Notes under the pieces: model-generated | What the model saw: only the letters and a program-made list of their open reading frames with translations | Database searches by the model: none | Told to the model about the DNA's origin: nothing | Source of the DNA: Neosynechococcus sphagnicola sy1 | Lineage (GTDB): Bacteria; Cyanobacteriota; Cyanobacteriia; Neosynechococcales; Neosynechococcaceae | Direction: 5' to 3' | NCBI RefSeq assembly: GCF_000775285.1 | Contig: NZ_JJML01000025.1 | Coordinates: 1-64,000, forward strand | Length of the DNA stretch: 64,000 nt | Translations under genes and position numbers: made by a program | In this document: in pieces, positions 7,009 to 16,479 of the stretch | Layout of the letters: each line of letters opens with the position of its first letter | Position numbering within the stretch: the stretch's first letter is position 1

Positions 7009-7064
7009 TGAGTCCTTGAAACAGGACGAAACATCCCGCCCTGGGATGTCGCGGTGCGGGGTCG
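6993..7064 (+). ncRNA. Hammerhead ribozyme, type I
   Basis: All catalytic-core elements are present and spaced correctly. Stem I pairs 7000-7004 (ACCGC) with 7051-7055 (GCGGU). The core CUGAUGA is at 7005-7011. Stem II pairs 7012-7016 with 7023-7027, closed by a UGAAAC loop. GAAA is at 7028-7031. Stem III pairs 7031-7037 with 7043-7049 around a GCCCU loop. The cleavage triplet is GUC, with the predicted cut after C7050. Stem I continues after an internal loop as CGAC (6993-6996) with GUCG (7061-7064), as in natural hammerheads whose stem I loop docks on loop II. Cutting would trim the cassette mRNA 42 nt after the last stop codon. Confidence 0.85.
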
Positions 7065-7118
7065 CTCCCTGTCCGTAGGGTGCCTAGAGAAGGAAGTGAG
7101 CTAGGGCTCATATGTATT

Positions 7119-7180
7119 CATAGGCTTATACCCTTTACAATCCCAAATCGCTTTGAAAGTGAATGAGGCTACGGCCTATG
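7119..7180 (+). repeat. Inverted repeat before the IS110 transposase, possible guide-RNA region
   Basis: CATAGGC (7119-7125) pairs perfectly with GCCTATG (7174-7180) around a 48-base loop in the non-coding stretch between the ribozyme and the ancestral transposase start (7241). IS110-family elements encode a structured bridge RNA in this position (family knowledge). Assignment here is inference; no target-matching loop was identified. Confidence 0.3.
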
Positions 7181-7247
7181 GGTGATTCATAAGCACCACC
7201 GGGATTGTTAATAGCGATTGCTCACCTACTCAGCTAAATCATGCTTA

Positions 7248-7390
7248 GAGGATGTTTTAAAAGGGTAGGCTTTAGCCTCAAATACAACTCAGAGGCGCGA
7301 TCGCAAACCCTGGAACCCTGATTCTCTCGTATTAGCTTCTAGGTAGCTAGGGTGGTGAAACACACCCTGAAAGACTTTTAAAACATCCTC
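7248..7390. mobile_element. 143-bp MITE, copy 2
   Basis: Identical to copy 1, with TTA target duplications at 7245-7247 and 7391-7393. It sits four bases after an ATG (7241-7243) that, with the MITE removed, opens the transposase frame as MLRVLGLDVSKD. Confidence 0.85.
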
Positions 7391-7404
7391 TTAGAGTCCT
7401 CGGA

Positions 7405-8586
7405 TTGGATGTGTCCAAGGACAACGTTACCTGTTGTCTTTTGACCACCAGGGTTGAACCTCGAAAATTATATCTAGACCATGAATTCCCCAGGCTCTAT
7501 GCCAATACCATCGGCATTAAAGGGCTGCTGTCCCTGAAGCCGAATGTGGCAGTGCTGGAACCCACCGGAATGAACTACACCAAGATATGGGTCACCAAAC
7601 TCATTGAAGCTGGGGTAGAGGTGGTGTTGGTGGGGCACAAGCAGCTCAAAATCCATCGGGTAGCGATCGGGCTGCCAGATAAGGATGATGAGGCAGATAG
7701 TCTAGCGCTGGCTGATTACTATCAGTCCTACTGCCATGACCCCACACGCTTTGTCAGAATGCGTGACCCGTTGGTGGCTCAAATGCGTGACCTGGTGCTG
7801 AGACTTCATCACCAGGCGCGGGTACAGTCGCCCATCATCAACCGTCTCAGGCAAGACCTGATCTGGCAATATCCAGAGGGTGCAAAGAGATCGCTGGATG
7901 CCATCATTTTCTGGCGGTGGTTGGCAGGGGAGGGTAAGTCAGGAAAGTATGACCTGGAGTATGCCAATACCTGCGGGTTGGGGCTGACGGATTTCACCAG
8001 GGAATCGGCCCAAGTCCTGAACAAGGTGATGCGCCAGGAGCTGGAAATTGACCGTCAGCTCCGAGAATGTCTCCATGATGCCCGGTTCAACAGCTACCGC
8101 CAGATCATGGCAAAGTTCGGCATGGGGGAGCGGGTGCAAGCCCTGATCATCTCGCAGATTTACCCCTTGCAAAATTATCTGGAGAATAACGAACCGATCA
8201 TGATTCTCAGTCGTTCCAAGACCAAACCGGGGAAGCAGACCACCAAACATATCAGTGAACGCAAGTTTACCAAGGCTCTGGGGATGTCTCCTGAACGGGA
8301 ATGGTCAGGCGATGGCAAGAAGACCAAAAAGTCCGGTTCGGAGCTGTGCAGAACCGCGATGTGGCAGTGGTTGTTTACTCGTGTTGAGGTCAAACGGTGC
8401 CGACCTGTGAATCTGCCTGTGGTCAATTGGGAGATAGATCACGATCTGCATCGGCTAGACTCTGGCACTCTGGCTGATTACTTTGACTGGCTTAAGGGTA
8501 GGATGCCCATTAAGCTGGCACGTTCTAAAACCTGTGCCAAGGCGGTTAAAGCTCTCTTCTATGAGCTGGTTGCAACCATTGATTAA
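7405..8586 (+). CDS. IS110-family transposase, 5' end displaced by a MITE
   Basis: A DEDD-type transposase of 393 residues from TTG 7405. The RuvC-like N-terminal domain shows LDVSKD, LEPTGMN and DEADSLALA, which carry the acidic catalytic residues. The C-terminal Transposase_20-like part runs from FGMGERVQALIISQ to KALGMSPEREWSGDGKK and LCRTAMWQWLF, where the family's catalytic Ser region lies. The native start was ATG 7241 (about 399 residues). The MITE between them adds stops and a frame change, so only an internal TTG can start translation and the gene may be silent. It lies between the small-gene cassette and an integrase remnant that IS110 probably helped to break. Confidence 0.8.
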   Translation: MDVSKDNVTCCLLTTRVEPRKLYLDHEFPRLYANTIGIKGLLSLKPNVAVLEPTGMNYTKIWVTKLIEAGVEVVLVGHKQLKIHRVAIGLPDKDDEADSLALADYYQSYCHDPTRFVRMRDPLVAQMRDLVLRLHHQARVQSPIINRLRQDLIWQYPEGAKRSLDAIIFWRWLAGEGKSGKYDLEYANTCGLGLTDFTRESAQVLNKVMRQELEIDRQLRECLHDARFNSYRQIMAKFGMGERVQALIISQIYPLQNYLENNEPIMILSRSKTKPGKQTTKHISERKFTKALGMSPEREWSGDGKKTKKSGSELCRTAMWQWLFTRVEVKRCRPVNLPVVNWEIDHDLHRLDSGTLADYFDWLKGRMPIKLARSKTCAKAVKALFYELVATID

Positions 8587-8595
8587 ACGGGACTA

Positions 8596-8623
8596 AAAGG
8601 GCGGTCTTTGACGATCGCCCTTT
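8596..8623 (+). terminator. Terminator after the IS110 transposase
   Basis: AAAGGGCG (8596-8603) pairs with CGCCCTTT (8616-8623) around a 12-base loop, ten bases after the transposase stop. The 3' arm itself provides the T run. Confidence 0.55.
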
Positions 8624-8644
8624 CTCATTACAGAAACCCACTAA

Positions 8645-9086
8645 AGTGAATAAATACTGTTTTGCCGTCTGTCCGGCAGTGTGTTCTAGCAAATAAGCTG
8701 TGAAGTCACCCGCCTGGTGATCGCTGATATGCTGGGCCATTGCTACCTCAAAGAACCGCTTCAGATGAGAGAGCAGCGACTTGTACTTCTGATACCCACT
8801 CCTGGAGAGAGCTTTCTCTCACTTCATCGCTAGGGCATAGTGATCGAACAGTTCATAAACAGTAAGCTCAGTCGCAGTCTTACCAAGGGTTCGAGGTCGG
8901 TACTTCAGCAGCGTAGGGTCAAAATATCCGGCTTGGATATTTAACTCAATCTGGCTGGCTTTCTGACGAGCTACAGCTCGCCCCGTGGGGTTTATCAGCT
9001 ACTCCACAACTTATGTGTACCGCTTGCCCTGGTAGAGCCACCGTAGCCTCAGCCGTCCATCGTGGGTTTCAATTGTGCATTTCATA
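8645..9086 (-). pseudogene. Tyrosine integrase remnant (N-terminal part)
   Basis: Reading leftward from ATG 9084-9086 gives KCTIETHDGRLRLRWLYQGK RYT, a stop, then PTGRAVARQKASQIELNI, QAGYFDPTLLKYRP and LTVYELFDHYALAMK, a second stop, then a stretch with frame change ending near QTAKQYLF. This is the arm-binding and core-binding part of a cyanobacterial phage-type integrase (family knowledge). At least two in-frame stops that are not in homopolymers and the missing catalytic domain mark it as truly dead. It ends close to the IS110 element and starts about 140 bp from the 3' end of tRNA-Thr, the usual position for an integrase next to its attachment site. Confidence 0.7.
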
Positions 9087-9227
9087 GCGGGGTAATTTCC
9101 GGGGTAGATCTACAACCCCAGACACCCTAATAAGCCTATGTATGGTGTCTTGTTGACAACGCAAAGGGGCCTTCAAGAGTTGCCTGGAACTCCCAAAAGC
9201 CTTAATAGTTATAGGTTCCCCAACCAG

Positions 9228-9299
9228 AGCCCGTGACGAGGATTGAACTCGTGACCTCACCCTTACCAAGGGTGTGCTCTACCACTGAGCCACACGGGC
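9228..9299 (-). tRNA. tRNA-Thr (GGT)
   Basis: A cloverleaf on the minus strand with acceptor arms GCCCGTG/CACGGGC, a D-loop with GTGGTAG, anticodon stem CCCTT/AAGGG holding GGT, and TTCAATC in the T loop. The anticodon GGT reads ACC. CCA is not encoded. Its 3' end faces the mobile element, marking it as the likely integration site. Confidence 0.93.
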
Positions 9300-9316
9300 A
9301 ATTTAGTTGATCGTGG

Positions 9317-9398
9317 TGGGCCGGGCTAGATTCGAACTAGCGTAGGCGTAGCCAGCGGATTTACAGTCCGCCCCCATTAACCGCTCGGGCACCGACCC
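9317..9398 (-). tRNA. tRNA-Tyr (GTA)
   Basis: A class II tRNA with a long variable arm. Acceptor GGGTCGG pairs with CCGGCCC, the anticodon stem CGGAC/ATCCG region holds GTA, and the T loop reads TTCGAAT. It lies 17 bp upstream of tRNA-Thr on the same strand, so the two may be co-transcribed. Confidence 0.93.
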
Positions 9399-9572
9399 TT
9401 TTTGTCCACGATTATCAACCATAGCAGGAAAGATAAAAAACTAGCAAGCAGTGCCTGGGTTACCCTTGATATTTCTCACTTTTAGATTTGGAAACTTACT
9501 TGACAAGCCCTACGTCTCTAGAGTGTAATCAAAACCAACATTCGAAATTGTAAAAATTATTAATGAATCATC

Positions 9573-10958
9573 TTGGAGGATAGTACTATTTTTACCCCTT
9601 GCAATTCCCTAGAGTCCCAGTCTGCCGCTGAGGGTAGCCACGAGCAATCTGTGCTGCATATTTGGGGGCGATCGCCCCTGAACGGCCATGTAAAAATCAG
9701 CGGGGCCAAGAATGCAGCCCTTGTCATTATGGCCGGAGCCTTGCTCTGCCCCCAAGAATGCCGGATTCGTAATGTTCCGTCCTTAGCAGATGTACGGCGG
9801 ATGGCTGAGATTCTGATGGCATTGGGTATTAGTGTGCAACAGCAGGATGACAGCCTCACCATTAATGCCCAGCACATTGGACAGTCTCACGCACCCTACG
9901 AACTTGTAAGTCAGCTGCGAGCCAGCTTCTTTGTCGTCGGGCCGCTGTTGGCTCGCCTAGGCATTGCTAGGGTACCCTTGCCGGGGGGATGTGCTATTGG
10001 AGCCAGACCCGTGGATTTGCATGTTCGTGGGTTGCAAGCAATGGGGGCGGATGTTCAGATTGAACATGGGATTGTCCAAGCCTGTGTCACGGGAAGCAGC
10101 CGTCGACTGCAGGGAGCGAGAATTTACCTTGACTATCCCAGTGTCGGAGCGACAGAAACCTTAATGATGGCTGCCACCCTTGCAGAGGGTGAAACCATTA
10201 TTGAGAATGCAGCCCAAGAGCCAGAGGTTGTGGATCTTGCCAACTTCTGTCGGGCGATGGGGGCACGGATTCGGGGTGCAGGTACCAATACCATTGTGAT
10301 TCTAGGGGTTCCTAGCTTACATACCACCGACTACAGCATTATTCCCGATCGGGTTGAGGCCGGAACCTTCTTGGTTGCAGGAGCAATTACCCGGTCTGAA
10401 ATTAGTCTCTCTCCCGTTATCCCTGACCATTTAACAGCAGTACTGGCGAAATTACGAGAAATTGGAGCTGAAATTGTCGCGGAGTCACCCAACCACCTGA
10501 GAATTCTGCCAATGCAGACATGTCTGGGCACAGATATTGAAACCCTCCCCTACCCCGGATTCCCCACCGATATGCAGGCTCAATTTATGGCGCTGTTGAC
10601 CCTCAGTGATGGGGACAGTGTGATCACGGAAACCGTATTTGAGAATCGCCTGCGCCACGTAGCAGAATTAAATCGTATGGGGGCGGATGTCCGGGTCAAA
10701 GGTAATCATGCCATTGTCAGAGGTGTCCCTTTTCTATCAGGTGCCCCGGTGGTAGCAACGGATTTAAGGGCATCGGCAGCGCTCGTACTGGCAGGCTTGG
10801 CCGCGGAAGGGAAGACCACGATTCAGGGATTACAGCATCTGGATCGGGGGTATGAGAACTTGGAGTCCAAGCTCAAACAACTCGGAGCTAGAATCCAGCG
10901 GGTTGTCGCCGATGCTGAAACGGTTGATCTGCCAGTACTCCCTGTTTCCCTTAGCTAA
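9573..10958 (+). CDS. murA: UDP-N-acetylglucosamine 1-carboxyvinyltransferase
   Basis: First committed step of peptidoglycan synthesis: transfers enolpyruvate from PEP to UDP-GlcNAc in the cytoplasm. Visible marks are [21 protein letters not shown] near the N-terminus, the active-site loop [15 protein letters not shown] with the catalytic Cys that fosfomycin attacks, [15 protein letters not shown], and [10 protein letters not shown] near the C-terminal domain. The inverted alpha/beta repeat length (about 435 residues after the leader) is complete. The frame opens at TTG 9573; GTG 9651 (SVLHIWG) is the main alternative, but cyanobacterial homologs often carry a 20-30-residue leader. It is divergent from the tRNAs, with no operon partner. 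Confidence 0.95.
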   Translation: MEDSTIFTPCNSLESQSAAEGSHEQSVLHIWGRSPLNGHVKISGAKNAALVIMAGALLCPQECRIRNVPSLADVRRMAEILMALGISVQQQDDSLTINAQHIGQSHAPYELVSQLRASFFVVGPLLARLGIARVPLPGGCAIGARPVDLHVRGLQAMGADVQIEHGIVQACVTGSSRRLQGARIYLDYPSVGATETLMMAATLAEGETIIENAAQEPEVVDLANFCRAMGARIRGAGTNTIVILGVPSLHTTDYSIIPDRVEAGTFLVAGAITRSEISLSPVIPDHLTAVLAKLREIGAEIVAESPNHLRILPMQTCLGTDIETLPYPGFPTDMQAQFMALLTLSDGDSVITETVFENRLRHVAELNRMGADVRVKGNHAIVRGVPFLSGAPVVATDLRASAALVLAGLAAEGKTTIQGLQHLDRGYENLESKLKQLGARIQRVVADAETVDLPVLPVSLS

Positions 10959-11080
10959 TCGGTGAGTGTATTTGCCGAAATCGGACTGATAATGAGAAGG
11001 AGATTAAATAACCCTGGATCAACCCGGTTCGATTTTGCAGACGGGACAGGATAATCGTATTCTGCCTCGGTAGAATTTCT

Positions 11081-11839
11081 ATGTATGATAATGACGATTT
11101 AACGTTCTTGGATGTTGGAGGTGATCTGGAGAGTCCTCTCGATCACCTAGAAGTAGTTGAAACTGCATCAGATCAGGTTCAGCCTGATCCAGATCTGATG
11201 CTGGTACTGCTTGAGTCGGCGGACGTGCAGCAACGTATGCTGGCGGCGCGAGCTTTCTGTGACTTGCAAGATCAGAGAGCGATTCCTCATTTGACGCACT
11301 TGTTGACGGATGGGTGTCCCCTCGTACGGGTGAGTGCAGCCTATGCCCTAGGACGCAACCCCAGTGTGGAGGCCGTCGAAGCCCTGATTCATCAGCTCAA
11401 CCGGGATTGGAATGGTTATGTTCGCAAGGGCATTGTCTGGGCGTTGGGTAACTGCCACGATCGCAGAGCGTTGCTCCCCCTCGTCCAAACCCTGAAATTG
11501 GATATTTCAGCCGTGCGGTTATGGGCGGCGAGTTCCCTAGCGCAGATGGTTGCGGTGGGCTATGAATCGGTGGTCGCAGTCCTGCCACCGCTGATTGAGG
11601 CTCTGCGACAGGATGCCATCCCCGCCGTTCGCAGTAATTGTGCCTGGTCCTTGGGGCAACTGTGTCGCGAACTCCCCTCGAATGTGGTCTATGCCACCGC
11701 GATCGATGCCCTGATCGAGACCTTTGTGGAGGATACAGACCTGGGAGTGCGGGAAGATGCCAAGGCAGCCTTGTTAAAGGTGGGGGATCCCCGTGCTTTA
11801 CAACTGATTGCTGAGTTGGAGCAGGAGGGTTTTTTGTAA
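11081..11839 (+). CDS. HEAT-repeat protein (PBS-lyase-like repeats)
   Basis: 252 residues, soluble. After an acidic leader of about 40 residues come five or so HEAT-like repeats, seen as LLESADVQQRMLAARAFCDL, LTDGCPLVRVSAAYALG, DWNGYVRKGIVWALGNC, DISAVRLWAASSLAQM, IPAVRSNCAWSLGQLC and TDLGVREDAKAALLKVGD. Such proteins act as scaffolds; in cyanobacteria, related repeats occur in phycobilin lyases (family knowledge), but nothing here shows lyase activity and no phycobiliprotein gene is near. It stands alone, 122 bp after murA and 64 bp before the next small gene. Confidence 0.8.
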   Translation: MYDNDDLTFLDVGGDLESPLDHLEVVETASDQVQPDPDLMLVLLESADVQQRMLAARAFCDLQDQRAIPHLTHLLTDGCPLVRVSAAYALGRNPSVEAVEALIHQLNRDWNGYVRKGIVWALGNCHDRRALLPLVQTLKLDISAVRLWAASSLAQMVAVGYESVVAVLPPLIEALRQDAIPAVRSNCAWSLGQLCRELPSNVVYATAIDALIETFVEDTDLGVREDAKAALLKVGDPRALQLIAELEQEGFL

Positions 11840-11903
11840 GGTGACCGCATCCAGTATCCTGCCAATTTGTGATCACGCTGTAATCTGTATTTGGTGAATT
11901 TCC

Positions 11904-12293
11904 ATGCAACTCCGTTTAGATAGCGATCGCCTGTGCATTCAACTCGAATGGTTTGAGCAACTCTGGGCCTTCAACCTCAATAACACCTTCACAATTCCCC
12001 TTACCCATATTCTGCAAGTCAGCACCGCCTCCCCCCAGAGCAACTGGGGAGAGATTCGGGCCCCTGGGACGTTTGTACCCGGCGTGATTAAAGCCGGAAC
12101 TTACTACACCCGCGAAGGGCCGGAGTTTTGGTATGTCACCCGTGACCAGGACTACTTAACCCTAGAGTTACAGGAAGAATTCTTCAAACGGATCATTCTC
12201 ACCCTGGATGATGCGGCTACCTGGGCGACCCAAATGACTACCGTATTGACCAGCCCGCCGCCGGAGGCGAGTAGCAAGCCGCCCCAGGATTAG
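11904..12293 (+). CDS. Hypothetical protein, PH-like fold possible
   Basis: 129 residues, no signal peptide. A pattern of short strands with aromatic positions (LCIQLEWFEQLWAFNL, IPLTHILQVS, EIRAPGTFVPGVIKAGTYY, EFWYVTRDQDYLTLEL) and a terminal helix (DDAATWATQMTTVL) resembles bacterial PH-like domains. This is a fold guess from pattern only. A Pro-rich tail ends the chain. It follows the HEAT-repeat gene by 64 bp on the same strand, so co-transcription is possible, and it is convergent with the flavoprotein gene two bases away. Confidence 0.6.
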   Translation: MQLRLDSDRLCIQLEWFEQLWAFNLNNTFTIPLTHILQVSTASPQSNWGEIRAPGTFVPGVIKAGTYYTREGPEFWYVTRDQDYLTLELQEEFFKRIILTLDDAATWATQMTTVLTSPPPEASSKPPQD

Positions 12294-12295
12294 GA

Positions 12296-13537
<1,242 letters not shown>

Positions 13538-13544
13538 GGGGCAC

Positions 13545-13871
13545 CTATCGCCCTTGGCACGAGGGGACACTCCAAGAATCTGCTAGCTGGGGCTGGGGGC
13601 TGATAATTGGAGCTGCCTCTGGTACTGGGATCTCCGTTGCTGCTGCTTCCTGGAGCGATCGCCAGCCCGTTTGCCAGAGGGTAGGTTCTTTGAGCAGTTG
13701 CGCATTTAGCCAGAAACGTACCTTGGGATCGCACGCGGCAACTATCTCCGCAAATACCCAGTTCTCCAGGTTCTTGCGATTGACGACCCGAAAATGTCGC
13801 CAGCCGTCCACTTTGCGATGGGCGGTCCATTTAGAGCCGACGAGATAGGGAAACTTGAGGGTGCGAGACAT
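13545..13871 (-). CDS. TIGR02450-type Trp-rich protein
   Basis: About 108 residues from the ATG at 13869-13871; a longer start at 13907 adds a leader that overlaps the upstream gene. The pattern FPYLVGSKWTAHRKVDGWRHFRVVNRKN, WVFAEIVAACDPKVRFWLNAQ and LWQTGWRSLQE matches the small Trp-rich family of cyanobacteria and some marine bacteria (family knowledge). The function is unknown. A Pro/Ser-rich tail follows residue 75. It lies between the RHH protein and the flavoprotein on the same strand with very short gaps, suggesting one transcript. Confidence 0.8.
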   Translation of the reverse strand: MSRTLKFPYLVGSKWTAHRKVDGWRHFRVVNRKNLENWVFAEIVAACDPKVRFWLNAQLLKEPTLWQTGWRSLQEAAATEIPVPEAAPIISPQPQLADSWSVPSCQGR

Positions 13872-13885
13872 GATGGTTTCAGGGC

Positions 13886-14308
13886 TTAGGACTGCAAGAA
13901 ATCCCAAAGAATTTCATCGGGTTCATCCTCCGTGGGATCAAACTCGGGTCGAGGGGGATGGATCGGTGCCCCTAAGGGAAAACTGCCCTGATGTGACAGC
14001 AGCACCCCATGGAGTTTACTCGTTTCAATTTCCAGCCAGGTGAGCCGCTTCAGTAGATCAGTGTGGACTAAATGGGTCAGTTGGTTCAGCTGAGTTTCCA
14101 GAATCTTCACCGTTTGGGTGAGTTCTGCGGTTGTGGGGGCGTCGCTGGTTGCTGCTTCTAACTGCTCTAGATAGGCGGCGATCGCACTCAGGATAATCTG
14201 GGAGCGATTACTCCGCTGATTTTGCTGATTTTGCTGCTCAACAATGGCATCCAATCGGGCCACTAATTCACGGGGAATGCGCAATCCCACCATCGGTGTC
14301 TTCGCCAT
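13886..14308 (-). CDS. Ribbon-helix-helix-type DNA-binding protein
   Basis: 140 residues. The N-terminal 50 residues look like an RHH/CopG-like domain: a basic strand VGLRIPRELVARLD followed by two helices with RSNRSQIILSAIAAYLEQL. The middle (about 65-100) is a likely coiled coil (TVKILETQLNQLTHLVHTDLLKRLTWLEIE). The acidic C-terminus (FDPTEDEPDEILWDFLQS) is disordered or a contact segment. The long C-terminal part is more than an antitoxin usually has, and no toxin gene lies beside it, so a transcription regulator is the better guess. It precedes the Trp-rich gene on the same strand. Confidence 0.65.
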   Translation of the reverse strand: MAKTPMVGLRIPRELVARLDAIVEQQNQQNQRSNRSQIILSAIAAYLEQLEAATSDAPTTAELTQTVKILETQLNQLTHLVHTDLLKRLTWLEIETSKLHGVLLSHQGSFPLGAPIHPPRPEFDPTEDEPDEILWDFLQS

Positions 14309-14413
14309 GTATTAGCCCACTGGATCGGGAATCTGGCCTAGTGTAGCACTGCTCAACAATCCAAAGATCAGAGATGCCCCAACCGCTGTAACCAAGACTG
14401 GGGCTTTCGCGAC

Positions 14414-15205
14414 TCAGGAAGCCAGCAACATGCCATCTTCCAGATGGAGAATACGGTCGGCCAGATCGAGAATCCGAGGATCATGGGTGACCATCAACAC
14501 GGTGCAGTTCCGTTCCTTGGCCAGTTGGCGCAGTAGTTCCATCACACTATAGCCACTTTGGGAGTCGAGGGAAGCCGTCGGTTCGTCCGCCATAATCAGT
14601 TGGGGAGACCCTGCAAGGGCACGGGCAATGGCGACCCGTTGCTGCTGTCCCCCGGATAAATCCTGGGGTTTGTGATCGGCTTTATCCGCTAGCCCGACCT
14701 GCTCCAAGAGTTGTTGCACTTGCTCCCGTGCCTGTCGCCCATGAATGCCTTTGAGGTTCAAGGTAATTTCAACGTTTTCTGCCGCCGTTAACGCTGAGAA
14801 GAGATTGAAGTCTTGGAAGATAAAACCCAGGTGTTGCAGCCGAAATTGAGCCAGCCGCGAGGATGACATGTGGGTAATTTCTTCCCCAAGCAAATAAACC
14901 TGCCCAGAGGTGGGAGTCAGCAGTCCGGCTAGAACCGATAGGAGGGTGGTTTTCCCAGATCCAGAAGGCCCCATCAGCAGCTGTATCACTCCCTGGGGAA
15001 TCCTCAGATCAATGCCTCTGAGAATCGGCAGGCGCTGCTGCCGAGACTGAAGCACCAACTCCACGCCTTGGGCTTCAATCGCGGCTCCTGAATTGATCAA
15101 GGCGGTACTACTGAGGGCAACTCGTTTTTGGGAACGAAGAGAGCCACCCCGTTGCAGCCCAGTTACTGCCTCGAACAAATGCGGTTGCGTGATCGCAGAA
15201 TTCAT
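14414..15205 (-). CDS. ABC transporter ATP-binding protein, DevA/LolD-like
   Basis: 263 residues; the ATPase of a MacB/DevA-type exporter. It shows Walker [11 protein letters not shown]-loop near FIFQDFNLF, signature [15 protein letters not shown], Walker [13 protein letters not shown] and the switch His in MVTHDPR. The N-terminal 45 residues before the ABC fold are an unusual leader, so the true start may be internal (for example near the AIEAQGVEL part). DevA proteins normally pair with a DevB membrane-fusion protein and a DevC permease; neither is in the window. The exported substrate is unknown. Confidence 0.85.
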   Translation of the reverse strand: MNSAITQPHLFEAVTGLQRGGSLRSQKRVALSSTALINSGAAIEAQGVELVLQSRQQRLPILRGIDLRIPQGVIQLLMGPSGSGKTTLLSVLAGLLTPTSGQVYLLGEEITHMSSSRLAQFRLQHLGFIFQDFNLFSALTAAENVEITLNLKGIHGRQAREQVQQLLEQVGLADKADHKPQDLSGGQQQRVAIARALAGSPQLIMADEPTASLDSQSGYSVMELLRQLAKERNCTVLMVTHDPRILDLADRILHLEDGMLLAS

Positions 15206-15608
15206 GGGATTCAGCCTTTAGACTTGGGAAGCATTTAGTTACATTTCGACACTCGTACCATCCTAGGGTGGGGGGATGATCTTGCTGTTGCCAGCCTGTG
15301 TCAGTTGTGAGACTGGCTTGGCTGAATCTAGTGTCACTCCAGCTAGGGTCTCGGACACTAGACAATGATTAGTCTGTGTCCACCTAAGCATTACGGATAG
15401 ATTGCGCTTTGTAAAGAACATAGATCAAACTCAGCCCTCAGGCTTCACCTGTATGAGTCATCCATTGGGATGAGAAGGCGTGGAGTGGCTTTAGTTCCAT
15501 AGTTTTCAGTGTCTCGGCTGGTGCTGAACCCAAGCTGAATCTCTGCTGAACCGTTGCTGAATTAAGCGAGGATAGTAATGCACACCTCCGGGAAAGTTTT
15601 TGGGATCT

Positions 15609-16334
15609 ATGCCCCTCAACCGTCGCCAATTATTAACGTTGTTGGGAGTTGGAGCTGGTACCTTGGCTACCGCTGAACTGTGGCCAGCCCCCGCTGCTGC
15701 TGTTGATGTAATCCCCGTCTCACAACCGTTTACACTCCCTCCCCTGCCCTACGCTTATAACGCCCTTGAGCCCTATATTGATGAGCGCACCATGCGGTTC
15801 CACCATGACAAGCATCATCAAGCTTATGTCGATAATCTCAACGCCGCCATCGCCCAGCATCCTGAGTTGTCCGGGAAGGGGGTTGAAGATTTGCTCCGCC
15901 ATCTCAATGATTTACCAGCAAGCGTTCGAACCACGGTGCGCAATAATGGCGGCGGTCACCTCAACCACACGCTGTTTTGGGAAAGTATGGGGCCAAGGGT
16001 CGGCGGAGAACCTACTGGGGCGATCGCCGTGGCATTGGTGAAAAACTTTGGTAGCTTCGCCGCCTTTCAACAACAATTTAATGAAGCAGGTGCGAAGCGC
16101 TTTGGCAGTGGTTGGGTCTGGTTAGTCCGCACCCCGGAGGGCAAACTGGCAGTAATCAGTACCCCCAATCAAGATAGTCCGATCATGGAAGGTCTATTTC
16201 CAATCCTAGGCAATGATGTTTGGGAACATGCCTACTATCTGAGTTACCAGAATCGGCGCGGTGATTACCTAAAAGCCTGGTGGAATCTGGTTAACTGGCC
16301 TGTGATCAATCAGCGTCTTGAAGGGGCGATCTGA
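15609..16334 (+). CDS. sodA: Manganese superoxide dismutase with Tat signal
   Basis: Converts superoxide to peroxide and oxygen. A twin-arginine leader ([14 protein letters not shown], then APAAA) precedes the mature enzyme, placing it in the periplasm or thylakoid lumen. Metal ligands lie in [18 protein letters not shown] and DVWEHAYYL. The Mn-type signs are GGGH before the second ligand and the Gln in NQDSP (family rule). The total of 242 residues from ATG 15609 is normal. A TTG three codons upstream is possible but not needed. The gene stands alone, about 145 bp before the CYP110 gene. Confidence 0.93.
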   Translation: MPLNRRQLLTLLGVGAGTLATAELWPAPAAAVDVIPVSQPFTLPPLPYAYNALEPYIDERTMRFHHDKHHQAYVDNLNAAIAQHPELSGKGVEDLLRHLNDLPASVRTTVRNNGGGHLNHTLFWESMGPRVGGEPTGAIAVALVKNFGSFAAFQQQFNEAGAKRFGSGWVWLVRTPEGKLAVISTPNQDSPIMEGLFPILGNDVWEHAYYLSYQNRRGDYLKAWWNLVNWPVINQRLEGAI

Positions 16335-16479
16335 TTCCACCCATGATGATTCTCACTCAGGTGTAGTATATTCTGGCTTCTGGCTTCAGAATTCTACCCA
16401 AGGAGCTGTTACTGAATTCATGGGGGAGTTGCTATAGCTCCAGAGGCGCGGCGACACCAATGACCATCGCTTCCTAGAG

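Noticed and set aside
11397-11909. Minus-strand frame of 170 codons opposite the HEAT-repeat gene
   Set aside because: Arg/Pro/His-rich composition typical of an antisense shadow; the HEAT repeats on the plus strand are clear.
13545-14308. Trp-rich and RHH genes as a toxin-antitoxin pair
   Set aside because: The RHH protein has an unusually long coiled-coil tail and the Trp-rich family is not a known toxin; closeness alone is not enough.
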